A stretch of 64,000 nucleotides of DNA from Afifella sp. IM 167 (GCF_020144925.1 NZ_NSLC01000014.1:1-64000), one strand, 5' to 3'; positions 1-7,689 are shown, numbered from the stretch's first letter. Program-made: numbers and translations. The notes: a model not told the origin generated them from the letters alone.

Positions 1-608
1 CCGCCGGAAATGAAGCCGAAGAGTTCCGGCTTGACCTTGCGTGCGAGGCTCACGGCAGCGCCCGTCACCAGCGCTTCGATGATCATGACCGGGATATGGG
101 CGAAGAAGACGAGCTTGGCAGCGGGCAGGAACTCCTCGCCCGAAAGAGCCAGGGCGACGGCGACGAAGCCGGTCGTCAGCGCGATGGCGAGCCCGCCCCC
201 GATGGCGCCCCAGATCGCCGCCTGTGTCGGCGAGGGCGAAGCGATGCCGCGGCGGCAAAGGTAGAAGGCGATGACCGCGGGAAGGGCGATATTGACGGTA
301 TTGACCCCGAGTACCGTCAGCCCACCGAAGCCGAAGAAGACGGCCTGCAGCAGGAGCCCGACGAAAAGAGCGGGGAAGGCGGCCCAGCCGAGCACCAGCC
401 CGGCCAGGCCGTTCATGATGAGATGGACGCTGGAGGGCCCGATCGGCACATGCACCAGAGAGGCGACGAAGAAGGTGGCGCTGAGAACGCCTGCCGCCGG
501 CATCTTCTCGGCCGGCAGCATTTTCAGCCCGATCCCGATCCCGGCCACGGCAAGCGCCGCACCCCCGATCACGACCTGGTTCGCAAGAGCGCCGTCGACG
601 ATGTGCAT
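1..608 (-). CDS. cbiM: CbiM-type cobalt ECF transporter membrane subunit (partial, C-terminus outside window)
   Basis: The minus-strand frame is open from an ATG at 608 to the window edge, about 202 codons. It starts MHIVDGAL, the N-terminal signature of CbiM/NikM (usually MHIPDG), in which the first residues, including His2, bind the metal. Several hydrophobic membrane segments follow, and the segment HVPIGPSSVHLIMNGLAG is typical of the family. CbiM is the substrate-specific membrane subunit of energy-coupling-factor cobalt importers. It lies 17 bp downstream of a DUF4198 gene, behind a cobalamin riboswitch, so cobalt import should be switched off when B12 is plentiful. The other ECF subunits (CbiN/Q/O) would lie beyond the left edge. 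The variant VDG in place of PDG is a small departure. Cobalt rather than nickel is inferred from the riboswitch. Confidence 0.9.
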   Translation of the reverse strand, partial: MHIVDGALANQVVIGGAALAVAGIGIGLKMLPAEKMPAAGVLSATFFVASLVHVPIGPSSVHLIMNGLAGLVLGWAAFPALFVGLLLQAVFFGFGGLTVLGVNTVNIALPAVIAFYLCRRGIASPSPTQAAIWGAIGGGLAIALTTGFVAVALALSGEEFLPAAKLVFFAHIPVMIIEALVTGAAVSLARKVKPELFGFISG

Positions 609-625
609 CGGACCCCCCTCTCGCC

Positions 626-1423
626 CTATTTCACGTCGTAGGCGCGGACCCAGATAACCGCGTCCTGCGAGAGTTCCTTGCCTTCATGCTCCTTCACGGG
701 CCCGACGCCGAGCGCGGCAAATCCCCAGAAGCCGGCTTTCGGGATGCCGAAGGTGAAGGTGCCGTTCGCATCGGAGATGGCGACGACGGCCCCGCCCGGC
801 ATCGGACCGGCCGTCGGCTCGCCCGGCCGGTTCTCGTCCATCAGCGGTTCGGCGGCCATGTATTCCACCTCGATCTCCGCGCCCGCGACGGGCTTGCCCT
901 CTGAGAGGACACGGCCCGTGAAGGTCGAGCGGGCGAGGATGTTGGTCGGCCGGTTGAGCGGCACGATCTCGGCCGTCAGCCCCTGCGGCTCCATCCAGTC
1001 GGTCGGAAGCTGGCCTCGGTTGAGATACGCCTTGGTGATCTGCTGGATGTAGATGTCCTCGCTCGCCTCGTAATAGGGGGCCGGGACGGCGACGAGGATA
1101 TAGTCACCGGCGCGATTGGCCGTCAGGCTCGCCTCAAAGGCCCTGGCGCTGTTTTCCGCGCCCTCGAAGGTGATCGGCTTCAGCGACGGCGTAAGGTCGA
1201 TCTTTTCGCCGCGGAAGAGCGCATAGAATTCCTCCGGCTCGCCCATATCCATGACATGGCCGTTTTCGAAAGGGTGCCAGAAGACGAGTTTCAGGGGCAC
1301 CTCGCCCGGGCGCGCAAGGTTCACTTCCGGCGTGTAGATGAGCTGGAAATGCGCCTCTGCGGCAGCTGGCAAAAGGAAGAGGGCTGCGGCGAGGCCGGCA
1401 GCGGCTTTGTCGAAGAACTTCAT
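626..1423 (-). CDS. DUF4198 periplasmic protein of a cobalt uptake locus
   Basis: 265 residues. The first 24 residues form a clear signal peptide (basic MKFFDK, hydrophobic core, AEAH cleavage region); the mature protein begins with His near position 25. The DUF4198 family comprises beta-rich periplasmic proteins found beside nickel and cobalt ECF transporters, some shown or proposed to deliver metal. The C-terminal part (from about residue 165) resembles a carboxypeptidase regulatory-like beta-sandwich (FTGRVLSEGKPVAGAEIEVEY region). It is preceded by a good ribosome binding site (GGAGA, 9 bp before the ATG) and followed by cbiM with a 17-bp gap. A metal-binding role is inferred from context and the exposed N-terminal His. 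Confidence 0.85.
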   Translation of the reverse strand: MKFFDKAAAGLAAALFLLPAAAEAHFQLIYTPEVNLARPGEVPLKLVFWHPFENGHVMDMGEPEEFYALFRGEKIDLTPSLKPITFEGAENSARAFEASLTANRAGDYILVAVPAPYYEASEDIYIQQITKAYLNRGQLPTDWMEPQGLTAEIVPLNRPTNILARSTFTGRVLSEGKPVAGAEIEVEYMAAEPLMDENRPGEPTAGPMPGGAVVAISDANGTFTFGIPKAGFWGFAALGVGPVKEHEGKELSQDAVIWVRAYDVK

Positions 1424-1594
1424 GAAAATCGTCTCTCCAGTTGCCCGGCGCGGTCGGACCGCGACGGATGGCGGAAAGGACGATCGGGGTTTTGGCGAGG
1501 AGAGGGCGTCAGTCGGATTCCGGGCGCCGTTTCCACCGCCAGACGCTCACCCCGGCGTCCGTTGCGGTGCGGCACCGGTCGCCCGGCGTCGCGC

Positions 1595-1785
1595 GTCAGC
1601 GGCAGGTCTCCTGGCTCGCGGGTCGCTGCGGGGCTTCGCCTTCCCGGCGCGTCGCGCCAGTGGCATGTCGAAGTCCTGCTATCCGCTCACAGTTGCGGGG
1701 GCAGCCACGGTTTCGGTCCCTGTTGGGTACGCCTCACCGTGTTCCCTTTTCATCCGGGCGCTTTGGCGTCCGGAAACCGTTGACG
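1595..1785 (-). ncRNA. Cobalamin (B12) riboswitch
   Basis: Read on the minus strand, the region has the classic cobalamin riboswitch elements in order: GATGAAAAGGGAAC followed by CGGTGAGGC near 1760-1730, the GAAACCGTGGCTGCCCCCGC block near 1719-1696 with ACTGTGA after it, and the B12 box AGCCAGGAGACCTGCC at 1616-1601. The outer stem begins around ACGGTTTCCGGACGCC (1783-1768). It lies about 170 nt upstream of the DUF4198 start and presumably represses the DUF4198-cbiM transcript when adenosylcobalamin is bound. No obvious intrinsic terminator follows the aptamer, so the off mechanism is not settled. Confidence 0.95.
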
Positions 1786-1791
1786 CATTCT

Positions 1792-1820
1792 TCGTGCCGC
1801 ATGCGAACCGTCGCTGTCAA
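1792..1820 (-). promoter_or_regulatory. Candidate promoter for the riboswitch transcript
   Basis: On the minus strand a perfect TTGACA lies at 1820-1815, just upstream of the riboswitch 5' end. The hexamer 17 bp downstream (GCACGA) is a poor -10, so only the -35 is convincing. Its position about 30 bp before the first aptamer stem is right for a transcript that carries the riboswitch. Confidence 0.3.
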
Positions 1821-1977
1821 TGCCGCCCTGAACGAAGGTGGCGCGCATGGCGTCGCGGTGGTTGCGAGGCCGCTTTCCGGGGCGGCCCGAGGCGGATAGG
1901 TTGAAAAATTCGTCGCAAGAAGGCTCTGAACGCGCTAGGCGGGGCGGCCGTCAAGAGCGCGCAAGCGGGTGATCCAT

Positions 1978-3150
1978 ATGGTCAATTCAGTTTTCGGATC
2001 CGTCGGGACGACCATCTTCGAGACGATGTCGGTGATGGCGAACGAGGCCGGCTCCATCAATCTCGGCCAGGGGTTCCCGGAGGCGCTGGAGCCGCCGGAG
2101 GTCGTGGAGGCGGCGGTCGCCGCGCTGCGCGCCGGCCCGCATCAATATCCGCCGATGCCGGGGCTGCCGGCGCTCCGCCAGGCGGTGGCGGACAATCAGC
2201 GCCGCCTGATCGGGCTGGAGGTCGACTGGGAGAGGGAGGTGCTGGTCACTTCCGGTGCCACGGAAGCGCTCGCCGATTGCTTCTTCGGGCTCCTGGAGCC
2301 GGGCGACGAGGTGCTCGTCTTCGAGCCGGCCTATGACAGTTACGCTCCGATCATCCGCCGCGCCGGCGCCGTGCCGGTGCCGATCCGCGTCACGCCGCCG
2401 GACTGGAGGCTGCCGTTCCAGGAGATCGAGGATGCGATCGGGCAAAAGACCCGGGCCATGGTCGTCAACACGCCCTGGAACCCGGTCGGCCGGATTCTCA
2501 GCGAGGAGGAACTCGCCTTCCTGGGCGAGAAGATGCTGCGCCACGACCTGATCGCCATCTGCGATGAGGTCTACGAGCACCTGACCTTCGACGGACGCCC
2601 GCACAGGACGCTCTTCGCCAGGCCGGAACTGCGCGAGCGCGTCGTGCGCATCGGCTCGGCCGGCAAGACCTTTTCGGTGACCGGCTGGAAGGTCGGCTAC
2701 ATCACCGCCGACGCCAGGCTGATGAAGCCGCTTCTGCGCGCCCACCAGTTCATGACCTTCACGACGCCGCCGGCGCTGCAGGCGGCCGTCGCATATGGTC
2801 TGTCGCTGCCGGACAGCTATTTCGACGGCCTGCGCGTCGAGATGCAGGCAAGGCGCGACCTCCTCGTGGACGGGCTGCGCGAGGCAGGCTTCGACGTGCC
2901 GGATGTGGAGGCGACCTATTTCGCCATCGCTGCCACGGGCGATCCGGAAGGGGACGATTTCGAATTCTGCCGCCGCCTCACCTTCGAGGCGGGCGTCACG
3001 GCCGTGCCGCTTTCGGCTTTCTACGGGAAAGGCGACATGCGCTCCCATATCCGCTTCTGCTTCGCCAAGCGGGAGGAGACGATCCGTGCGGCGGTGGAGC
3101 GGCTCGGCGAATGGAAGGCCTCAGGCATGCGCCGCGCCGCGGCGGGTTGA
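1978..3150 (+). CDS. Class I/II PLP-dependent aminotransferase
   Basis: 390 residues in a fold type I aminotransferase frame. The PLP-binding Lys is K230 in SAGKTF, and other family marks are the NTPWNP loop (about 164-169), CDEVYE (195-200) and a C-terminal Arg in SHIRFCF. The pattern with FETMS and GQGFPE near the N-terminus is that of the kynurenine/methionine aminotransferase-like group (YbdL/KAT-like). Such enzymes move the amino group of an amino acid to a 2-oxo acid in the cytoplasm. I chose ATG at 1978 because the following residues align with family N-termini; a GTG at 1969 in the same frame would add three residues. Neither start has a strong ribosome binding site. It appears to be a single-gene unit ending at a hairpin shared with the convergent neighbour. 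Substrate unknown. Confidence 0.88.
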   Translation: MVNSVFGSVGTTIFETMSVMANEAGSINLGQGFPEALEPPEVVEAAVAALRAGPHQYPPMPGLPALRQAVADNQRRLIGLEVDWEREVLVTSGATEALADCFFGLLEPGDEVLVFEPAYDSYAPIIRRAGAVPVPIRVTPPDWRLPFQEIEDAIGQKTRAMVVNTPWNPVGRILSEEELAFLGEKMLRHDLIAICDEVYEHLTFDGRPHRTLFARPELRERVVRIGSAGKTFSVTGWKVGYITADARLMKPLLRAHQFMTFTTPPALQAAVAYGLSLPDSYFDGLRVEMQARRDLLVDGLREAGFDVPDVEATYFAIAATGDPEGDDFEFCRRLTFEAGVTAVPLSAFYGKGDMRSHIRFCFAKREETIRAAVERLGEWKASGMRRAAAG

Positions 3151-3164
3151 GCGGTCTCCCAAAT

Positions 3165-3195
3165 GAAAAGGCCGGCGGGGTTGCCGCCGGCCTCC
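3165..3195 (-). terminator. Rho-independent terminator between convergent genes
   Basis: A perfect 9-bp GC stem (3170-3178 with 3184-3192, GGCCGGCGG/CCGCCGGCC) has a five-base loop. On the minus strand the stem is followed by CTTTTCATTT, so it best serves the PRC-barrel gene ending at 3215; it may also stop transcription from the aminotransferase. Confidence 0.7.
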
Positions 3196-3214
3196 GATAA
3201 GCGCGCCTCGGCGC

Positions 3215-3598
3215 TTATTTCTTCTGCCACTCGTCGAGCTGCTTGATCTGGTCGGCCGTCATCGTGATGACCAGCTTGTCGTTGGTGATGTGCGCGCCTT
3301 CCAGCGGCAGCACCACCTCGTGCTCGCCCATGCCGAGGAAGCCGCCGACCTCTGCCGCGACCGCCATCGAGGAGCCGTCGCTGGAGACGAGGACATCGTC
3401 GACTTCGCCGATTTCCTCGCCGTCGGCGCCAACGATCTCCATGTCCTTCAGGTCTTCCACGGTATAGGTGGGCGGATCCACGCGCACGTTGACCGGCGCG
3501 TCATCGTCATCGATCTCGACCCAGGCCTGCTGGGCGAGGGCCGGACTGGCCGCAAGCAAAGCGACGGCAAGGGCGAGGGATATACTTTTAGTCGACAT
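3215..3598 (-). CDS. PRC-barrel domain protein, exported
   Basis: 127 residues from the ATG at 3598, which has a GGAG site 11 bp upstream; a longer upstream reading (to 3823) is not supported. Residues 1-23 form a signal peptide ending ALAQQ. Residues about 45-115 fit a PRC-barrel fold (MEIVGADGEEIGEVDDVLV, then two further strands), a small beta-barrel found in photosynthetic reaction centres and in many small envelope proteins of alphaproteobacteria. The C-terminus is Lys/Gln rich (DEWQKK). The protein is likely periplasmic with no known ligand. In rhizobia such genes are often part of the general stress response, consistent with an EcfG-like promoter upstream (separate entry). Confidence 0.82.
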   Translation of the reverse strand: MSTKSISLALAVALLAASPALAQQAWVEIDDDDAPVNVRVDPPTYTVEDLKDMEIVGADGEEIGEVDDVLVSSDGSSMAVAAEVGGFLGMGEHEVVLPLEGAHITNDKLVITMTADQIKQLDEWQKK

Positions 3599-3652
3599 AG
3601 TAATTTTCTCCGGTGAATTCGGGGTGCCGTTTCTCATTGGCTCGACCAGACG

Positions 3653-3677
3653 AACGGCCGAGGGTCGATTTTGTTCA
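3653..3677 (-). promoter_or_regulatory. Candidate EcfG-type (general stress sigma) promoter
   Basis: On the minus strand, TGAAC and CGTT are separated by 16 bp, one mismatch from the alphaproteobacterial EcfG consensus GGAAC-N16/17-cGTT. It lies about 55 bp upstream of the PRC-barrel start codon, a plausible leader length, and PRC-barrel genes are frequent EcfG targets. Found by eye only. Confidence 0.4.
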
Positions 3678-3987
3678 ATCCGGCAGGCAGAAATCCGCGG
3701 CATGGCTCGGTGTCGCTGGGGAAGGGGCGGCAAGCGTATTCCGCTGCCTGTGACGGAACAGCGGAAGCGCCTCGCGGACGACATCATAGAAGTCTGGCAA
3801 TAAGACATTTGTCTGAGCTTCAAATCAGCTCCAAAAGTAGAAATATTACTTGGATTCTAAGATTTTCGCGCCACAAAGGAAGCTGACGCGCCCCCGCGCA
3901 TAGGGCTTTGCGCGCTCCGCTAGCGCTCGCTCCCTGACTGGCGCGCCGCATGGAATTGCGCGTTTTGGAGGCTTGCGATAAGCCATA
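3678..3987. other. Intergenic region without a recognisable gene
   Basis: About 310 bp between the PRC-barrel promoter and the PadR operator. Short frames here do not resemble proteins. Roughly 3795-3875 is clearly more AT-rich than the surroundings and carries a small inverted repeat (AGACA-tt-TGTCT type, 3803-3814), so it may hold promoter elements. I see no RNA gene. Confidence 0.4.
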
Positions 3988-4003
3988 TCAAGATATATCT
4001 TGA
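3988..4003. promoter_or_regulatory. 16-bp perfect palindrome, probable PadR-type operator
   Basis: TCAAGATATATCTTGA is a perfect inverted repeat 31 bp upstream of the padR-like start codon, in an AT-rich patch. PadR-family regulators commonly bind AT-rich dyads in their own promoters, so autoregulation is the natural reading. It also lies where a -10 element would be expected (TATATCT). Confidence 0.6.
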
Positions 4004-4033
4004 GTGCATCATAATGCATCAGGAGAATCGAAA

Positions 4034-4708
4034 ATGCACAGACATGACAGACATCGGCATCATGACAGGCACGGACATTCCGGCCATCACATGGATTGTG
4101 GCGAGCATCGCCACGGCGCCGTCTTCATGGGCGACGCCCGGCGCTTCGGCGGCGAATGGGGTGCGGAATGGGCAGCCCGCTGGGCCGAGGGCCGCCTTGG
4201 ACGTGGACATGGTGGCGGGCATGGCCGCGGCGGGCGCGGCGTCCTCACGGCCGGCGACCTCCGCCTGGTCCTCTTGAAGCTCATTTCCGACGAGCCGCGC
4301 CACGGCTACGACCTCATCCGCGCGATCGAGGAGCTGACCGGCGGCAATTACACGCCGAGCCCGGGCATGATCTATCCGGCGCTCTCCGTGCTTCAGGATA
4401 TGAGCTTCATCGATGAGATGGAATCGGAAGGAACGCGCCGCGCCTTCGCCGTGACGGATCAGGGCCGCGCCGAACTCGCCGCCAATGAGGCGGAGGTGGC
4501 GGCCCTGTTCGAGCGTCTCGCCGGGCTCGCGAATGTCGGTGGCGACGCGCATATGCGGCCGGTTCGGCGCGCCATGGATAACCTGCGGGCCGTCCTGAAG
4601 GGCCGGTTCGCCAGTGGCGCCATGGGCAAGCCGATGGCGCACGAAATCGCGGAGATCATCGACGAGGCGGCCCGCCGCATCGAGCGCCTGGAAGGAGACG
4701 AATCCTGA
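4034..4708 (+). CDS. PadR-family regulator with His-rich N-terminus (YqjI-like metal sensor)
   Basis: 224 residues from ATG 4034, with AGGAG 9 bp upstream; an in-frame ATG at 4004 lies right after the operator palindrome and is less likely. Residues 1-35 are extraordinarily His rich (MHRHDRHRHHDRHGHSGHH), then a Gly/His/Arg linker, then a PadR winged helix from about residue 72 (LRLVLLKLI, HGYDLIRAIEE, PSPGMIYPALSVLQ), and an acidic C-terminal helical part. Escherichia coli YqjI has the same layout: a His-rich metal-binding N-terminus on a PadR domain, nickel-responsive, controlling a ferric reductase. By analogy this is a cytoplasmic metal-responsive repressor. It is followed by, and overlaps, a DUF2218 gene. 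Which metal it senses cannot be read from the sequence. Confidence 0.88.
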   Translation: MHRHDRHRHHDRHGHSGHHMDCGEHRHGAVFMGDARRFGGEWGAEWAARWAEGRLGRGHGGGHGRGGRGVLTAGDLRLVLLKLISDEPRHGYDLIRAIEELTGGNYTPSPGMIYPALSVLQDMSFIDEMESEGTRRAFAVTDQGRAELAANEAEVAALFERLAGLANVGGDAHMRPVRRAMDNLRAVLKGRFASGAMGKPMAHEIAEIIDEAARRIERLEGDES

Positions 4709-5052
4709 GCGCCGCCAACTCAAGCCCTTTCGTCAGCACCGCACGCGTTTCGACCGAGAACGCCAGCCGCTATCTCCAGCAGCTCTGCAAGCACTGGGCG
4801 CACAATCTCGACGTCACATTCACGGCCGAGAAGGGCAGGGTGACCTTCCCCCACGATGCGCGCGGTGCGAACTGGCCGGGAGACGGTCATCTTGAGATGG
4901 AGGCGGGCGACGCTGAACTCGCCTGCCGCATCGAGGCGAGCGCCCCGGAGCAACTGGAGGCGCTGAAGGGTGTCGTCGCCAGTCACCTCGACCGCTTTGC
5001 CTTTCGCGAGGCGCCGCTCGCCTTCGACTGGCGGGACGGGCCTGCCGTGTAG
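4705..5052 (+). CDS. DUF2218 domain protein with a non-ATG start
   Basis: An open frame of 115 codons runs to the TAG at 5052 and encodes a typical DUF2218 protein (RVSTENASRYLQQLCKHW, then FPHDARGANW, then ending LAFDWRDG). The first ATG or GTG in frame comes far too late. The best start is CTG at 4705, which overlaps the padR stop (CTGA) and sits 7 bp after GGAG; ATC at 4702 is the alternative. Translation is therefore likely coupled to padR. DUF2218 domains are small alpha/beta proteins, often fused to or beside siderophore-interacting ferric reductases, so a role in iron handling fits a YqjI-like neighbour. Biochemical activity is unknown. A sequencing error at the start cannot be excluded. 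Confidence 0.8.
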   Translation: MSAANSSPFVSTARVSTENASRYLQQLCKHWAHNLDVTFTAEKGRVTFPHDARGANWPGDGHLEMEAGDAELACRIEASAPEQLEALKGVVASHLDRFAFREAPLAFDWRDGPAV

Positions 5053-5053
5053 C

Positions 5054-5090
5054 AAAAAAAGGGGGCGGCGTCGCGGCGCCGCCCCCTCTT
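5054..5090. terminator. Bidirectional rho-independent terminator
   Basis: A 10-bp stem GGGGGCGGCG (5061-5070) with CGCCGCCCCC (5077-5086) has seven A on the left and TCTTTC on the right. It can end both the PadR-DUF2218 transcript and the convergent aldehyde dehydrogenase transcript. Confidence 0.8.
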
Positions 5091-5113
5091 TCGTCCTCTC
5101 GGCAATGCGCCTC

Positions 5114-6583
5114 TCACACGCGGATGGCGAAGGGGTCGCGCTCCTCGTCCGAGAAGCTCATCATGACGTTCTTCACCGCCAAAAACTCGCCGAGCGCCGC
5201 CTCGCCGCGCTCGCGCCCGAAGCCTGATTCCTTGAAGCCGCCGAAGGGTGCCTGCGCCGCCGAGGCGCGGTAGGTGTTGACCCACACGACGCCGGCTTCG
5301 AGTCCGCGCGTCATGCGCAGCGCCCTGGAAAGGTCCTGCGTCCACACGCCCGAGGCGAGGCCGTAGCGCGATGCATTGGCGATCTCCAGCGCTTCCGCCT
5401 CGCCCTCGAAGGGAATGATGGAAAGGACCGGGCCGAAGATCTCCTCCTGGGCGAGCCCCATGGAATTGTCGACGTCCTTGAAGATCGTCGGCTGAATGAA
5501 GAGCCCGCCGTCGATCCCTTCACCGCTCGCCGCGCCGCCGCCGGTGACGAGCTGCGCCCCTTCCTTCTTCGCGTTCTCGATCGATCGCAGGATGCGCTCG
5601 AATTGCGGCCGGTTCGCCGCGGTGCCCATCTCCGTCGTCATGTCGGTCGGATCGCCCATGCGGATCTTCTGGGCGCGCCCGGCAAGCGCCTCCACCACGT
5701 CGTCATAGACCGGCCGCTCCACGAGGAGCCGCGAGCCGGCGATGCAGGTCTGGCCGGTGGCGCCGAAGATGCCGGCGAGCGCGCCCACGATCGCCTTCTT
5801 AAGGTCTGCGTCGGCGAAGATGATGTTCGGCGACTTGCCGCCGAGCTCCAGCGTGACGGGCACGAGATGGGCGCCGGCCGCTGCCGCGATCTTGCGGCCG
5901 ACTTCCGGGCTGCCCGTGAAGCTGACATGGTCGACCCGCCCGGAGCCGAGCAGCGCCTCGCCGGTGCGATAATCGCCCGTCACCACGTTGAAGACGCCGG
6001 CCGGGAAGCCGGCCTCCTCCACGAATTTCGCAAACTCCAGCGTCGTCGCCGAAGCGTGCTCGGAAGGCTTCACCACGACGCAATTGCCCGCCGCCAGCGC
6101 CGGGCCGAGCTTGTTGGAAAGAAGCGCCATCGGCGAATTCCACGGCGTGACGAGCACCGCCACGCCAACCGGCACGCGCATCGTGTAGTCGAAGACGTCC
6201 GGTTCATCGAGCGGGATGGTCTGGCCCCAGAGCTTGTCGGCATAGCCGGCATAGAAGCGGTACTGGCGGGCGGCGAAGCGCATCTGGCCGCGCGTCTCGC
6301 GGATCACCTTGCCGTTGTCGGTGCTTTCCAGCAGCGCCATGCGCTCGCCATTGGCTTCCAGGATGTCGGCAAGGCGCATCAGGAGGCGCGCACGCTCCAG
6401 CCCGCTGGTGCGGCTCCAGGCGGGAAAAGCCTTGCGGGCGGCCGCGATCGCCTGGCTCACCTGTGCGCCGTTCGCCTGCGGGATCGTCGCCCATTCCTCT
6501 TCCCGATAGGGGTTGATGGTGCCGAAGCGCTCTTCGGCGCGGACCCATCCTCCGTCGATATAGAGGTCGTAATCGGTCGCCAT
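5114..6583 (-). CDS. Aldehyde dehydrogenase (NAD(P)+), ALDH superfamily
   Basis: 489 residues, normal family length, from the ATG at 6583 with GAAGGAG upstream; an ATG at 6598 would add five residues and destroy the site spacing. Catalytic Cys280 lies in GQTCIAG, general base Glu246 in LELGGKSPN, and the oxyanion Asn149 in TPWNSP. The family oxidises an aldehyde to the carboxylate with NAD(P)+. It is the second gene of a minus-strand unit, 108 bp after a GntR regulator and divergent from a two-subunit ThDP decarboxylase. An attractive inference is that it oxidises the aldehyde the decarboxylase makes. Closest by eye to betaine/gamma-aminobutyraldehyde type enzymes; substrate unproven. Confidence 0.93.
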   Translation of the reverse strand: MATDYDLYIDGGWVRAEERFGTINPYREEEWATIPQANGAQVSQAIAAARKAFPAWSRTSGLERARLLMRLADILEANGERMALLESTDNGKVIRETRGQMRFAARQYRFYAGYADKLWGQTIPLDEPDVFDYTMRVPVGVAVLVTPWNSPMALLSNKLGPALAAGNCVVVKPSEHASATTLEFAKFVEEAGFPAGVFNVVTGDYRTGEALLGSGRVDHVSFTGSPEVGRKIAAAAGAHLVPVTLELGGKSPNIIFADADLKKAIVGALAGIFGATGQTCIAGSRLLVERPVYDDVVEALAGRAQKIRMGDPTDMTTEMGTAANRPQFERILRSIENAKKEGAQLVTGGGAASGEGIDGGLFIQPTIFKDVDNSMGLAQEEIFGPVLSIIPFEGEAEALEIANASRYGLASGVWTQDLSRALRMTRGLEAGVVWVNTYRASAAQAPFGGFKESGFGRERGEAALGEFLAVKNVMMSFSDEERDPFAIRV

Positions 6584-6691
6584 GTCTTTCTCCTTCATGG
6601 GGCTTGGACGCGCGCGCTCACGGCCGAGATGCGCCGGCGGGGCGCTGCGGCATGCGATGCGCGAAAGGGGGTGGGGCGGATGCGCCCGGCG

Positions 6692-7366
6692 TCAGACTTC
6701 GGCCTGGGCCGAAGCGATCACCTGCTCGATGCCTTCGATGACACCGATGAGATGCCGGCGCATGGCGCGCTCGGCCCGGTCCGGATCGCCCGCCTCGACC
6801 GCCTTCATGATCGCCTCGTGCTCGGCAAGCGACTTGGCGGCGCGGTTCGGCAGGAAGATCGCCCGGTACTGGAAGCGCACCATCTGCGAGCGCAGCGTGC
6901 CGAGCAGTTTGCGGGCCGTTTCGTGGCGGGAGATCTTCTGCAGCTTCTTGTGGAAGAGGCCGTTGGTGGCCGAGTAACGCATGAGATCGTTCGAATCGTA
7001 GGCGGACTTCATTTCGCCGATCAGCGCGGCAAGCTCCGCCCGGTCCTCCGGCGTCGCCCGCATCGCGGCGAAACGCACGACCAGAAGCTCGAGCGCCGAG
7101 CGTGCCTGGACGATCTCGATCGCCTCGGCATCCGAGATGAGCCGCACCCGCGCCCCGCGGTTCGGCTCCGTCACGACGAGGCCTTCCTGTTCCAGACAGG
7201 CGAGCGCCGTGCGCACATTGGCGCGGTTGGTGCCGATGAGCCTGGCGATCTCGATCTCGATCAGCCGCTCGTTCGGCAGGAACCTGCCTTTGACGATCCC
7301 CTCGCGCAGGAAGTTGGTCGCATCCACGCGCTCGGGCTGCTTCGTCTTCGTTTCGGCCGTTGCCAT
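6692..7366 (-). CDS. GntR-family regulator, FCD type
   Basis: 224 residues from ATG 7366 with GGAGACGGG upstream. A winged helix occupies about residues 15-78 (IEIEIARLIGTNRANVRTAL, GLVVTEPNRGARV), followed by an all-helical FCD effector domain (LEHEAI-type segment SLAEHEAI and HETARKLL supplying the usual metal-binding His residues). FCD GntR proteins bind carboxylate ligands and repress catabolic operons. Divergent from the decarboxylase-TRAP-HyuAB operon and upstream of the aldehyde dehydrogenase, it is the probable regulator of both. The recognition helix departs a little from the usual VSRTPVREAL (here TNRANVRTAL), which may change its operator. Confidence 0.88.
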   Translation of the reverse strand: MATAETKTKQPERVDATNFLREGIVKGRFLPNERLIEIEIARLIGTNRANVRTALACLEQEGLVVTEPNRGARVRLISDAEAIEIVQARSALELLVVRFAAMRATPEDRAELAALIGEMKSAYDSNDLMRYSATNGLFHKKLQKISRHETARKLLGTLRSQMVRFQYRAIFLPNRAAKSLAEHEAIMKAVEAGDPDRAERAMRRHLIGVIEGIEQVIASAQAEV

Positions 7367-7644
7367 CCGTTCCCGTCTCCTCGGCAGCCATCGCGTCAGC
7401 CGGCGATACCGCAGCGGCGCGCGCGCCTGGCGCGCCCGCTGGTGGGTCCACACGCGACAGGCTGTCTGATTCTGTACTTGTATGAAGTCTTCGGTGCGAT
7501 CAACCGCATCGGACCTCCCTTTCAAGGCTTCGGCCCTTTCAACGCTTCGGGCGGTGCTTGCGTCGCCCTGGTCGGGGCGCAAACGACGGCTCGCGCCGAA
7601 GGAATGAGCACCCGCCTAATTTGCCAACAGGCTTGTCGACGAAA

Positions 7645-7689
7645 TTGATAACAAAATTGCTTGCAGGCGGCAATCGCCCTTTCTATGGT
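7645..7689 (+). promoter_or_regulatory. Candidate operator and promoter of the decarboxylase/TRAP/HyuAB operon
   Basis: The 370-bp divergent gap (7367-7736) contains a near-palindrome TTGATAACAA (7645-7654) of the kind bound by GntR proteins, then TTGCAG (7661-7666) and TATGGT (7684-7689) spaced by exactly 17 bp. This would start transcription near 7697, about 40 bp before the first gene. The remainder of the gap shows nothing I can assign. Confidence 0.4.

Noticed and set aside
3197-3218. Hairpin ATAAGCGC/GCGCTTAT as the terminator of the PRC-barrel gene
   Set aside because: The right arm contains the stop codon of that gene, so it is less suited than the stem at 3170-3192.
3803-3814. Short inverted repeat AGACA-tt-TGTCT as an operator
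   Set aside because: Too short and isolated; such repeats occur by chance in an AT-rich patch, and it lies far from both starts.
5603-7648. Plus-strand open frame of about 680 codons
   Set aside because: It lies opposite the aldehyde dehydrogenase and GntR genes, which have clear family motifs. The frame has no domain and is a by-product of high GC.
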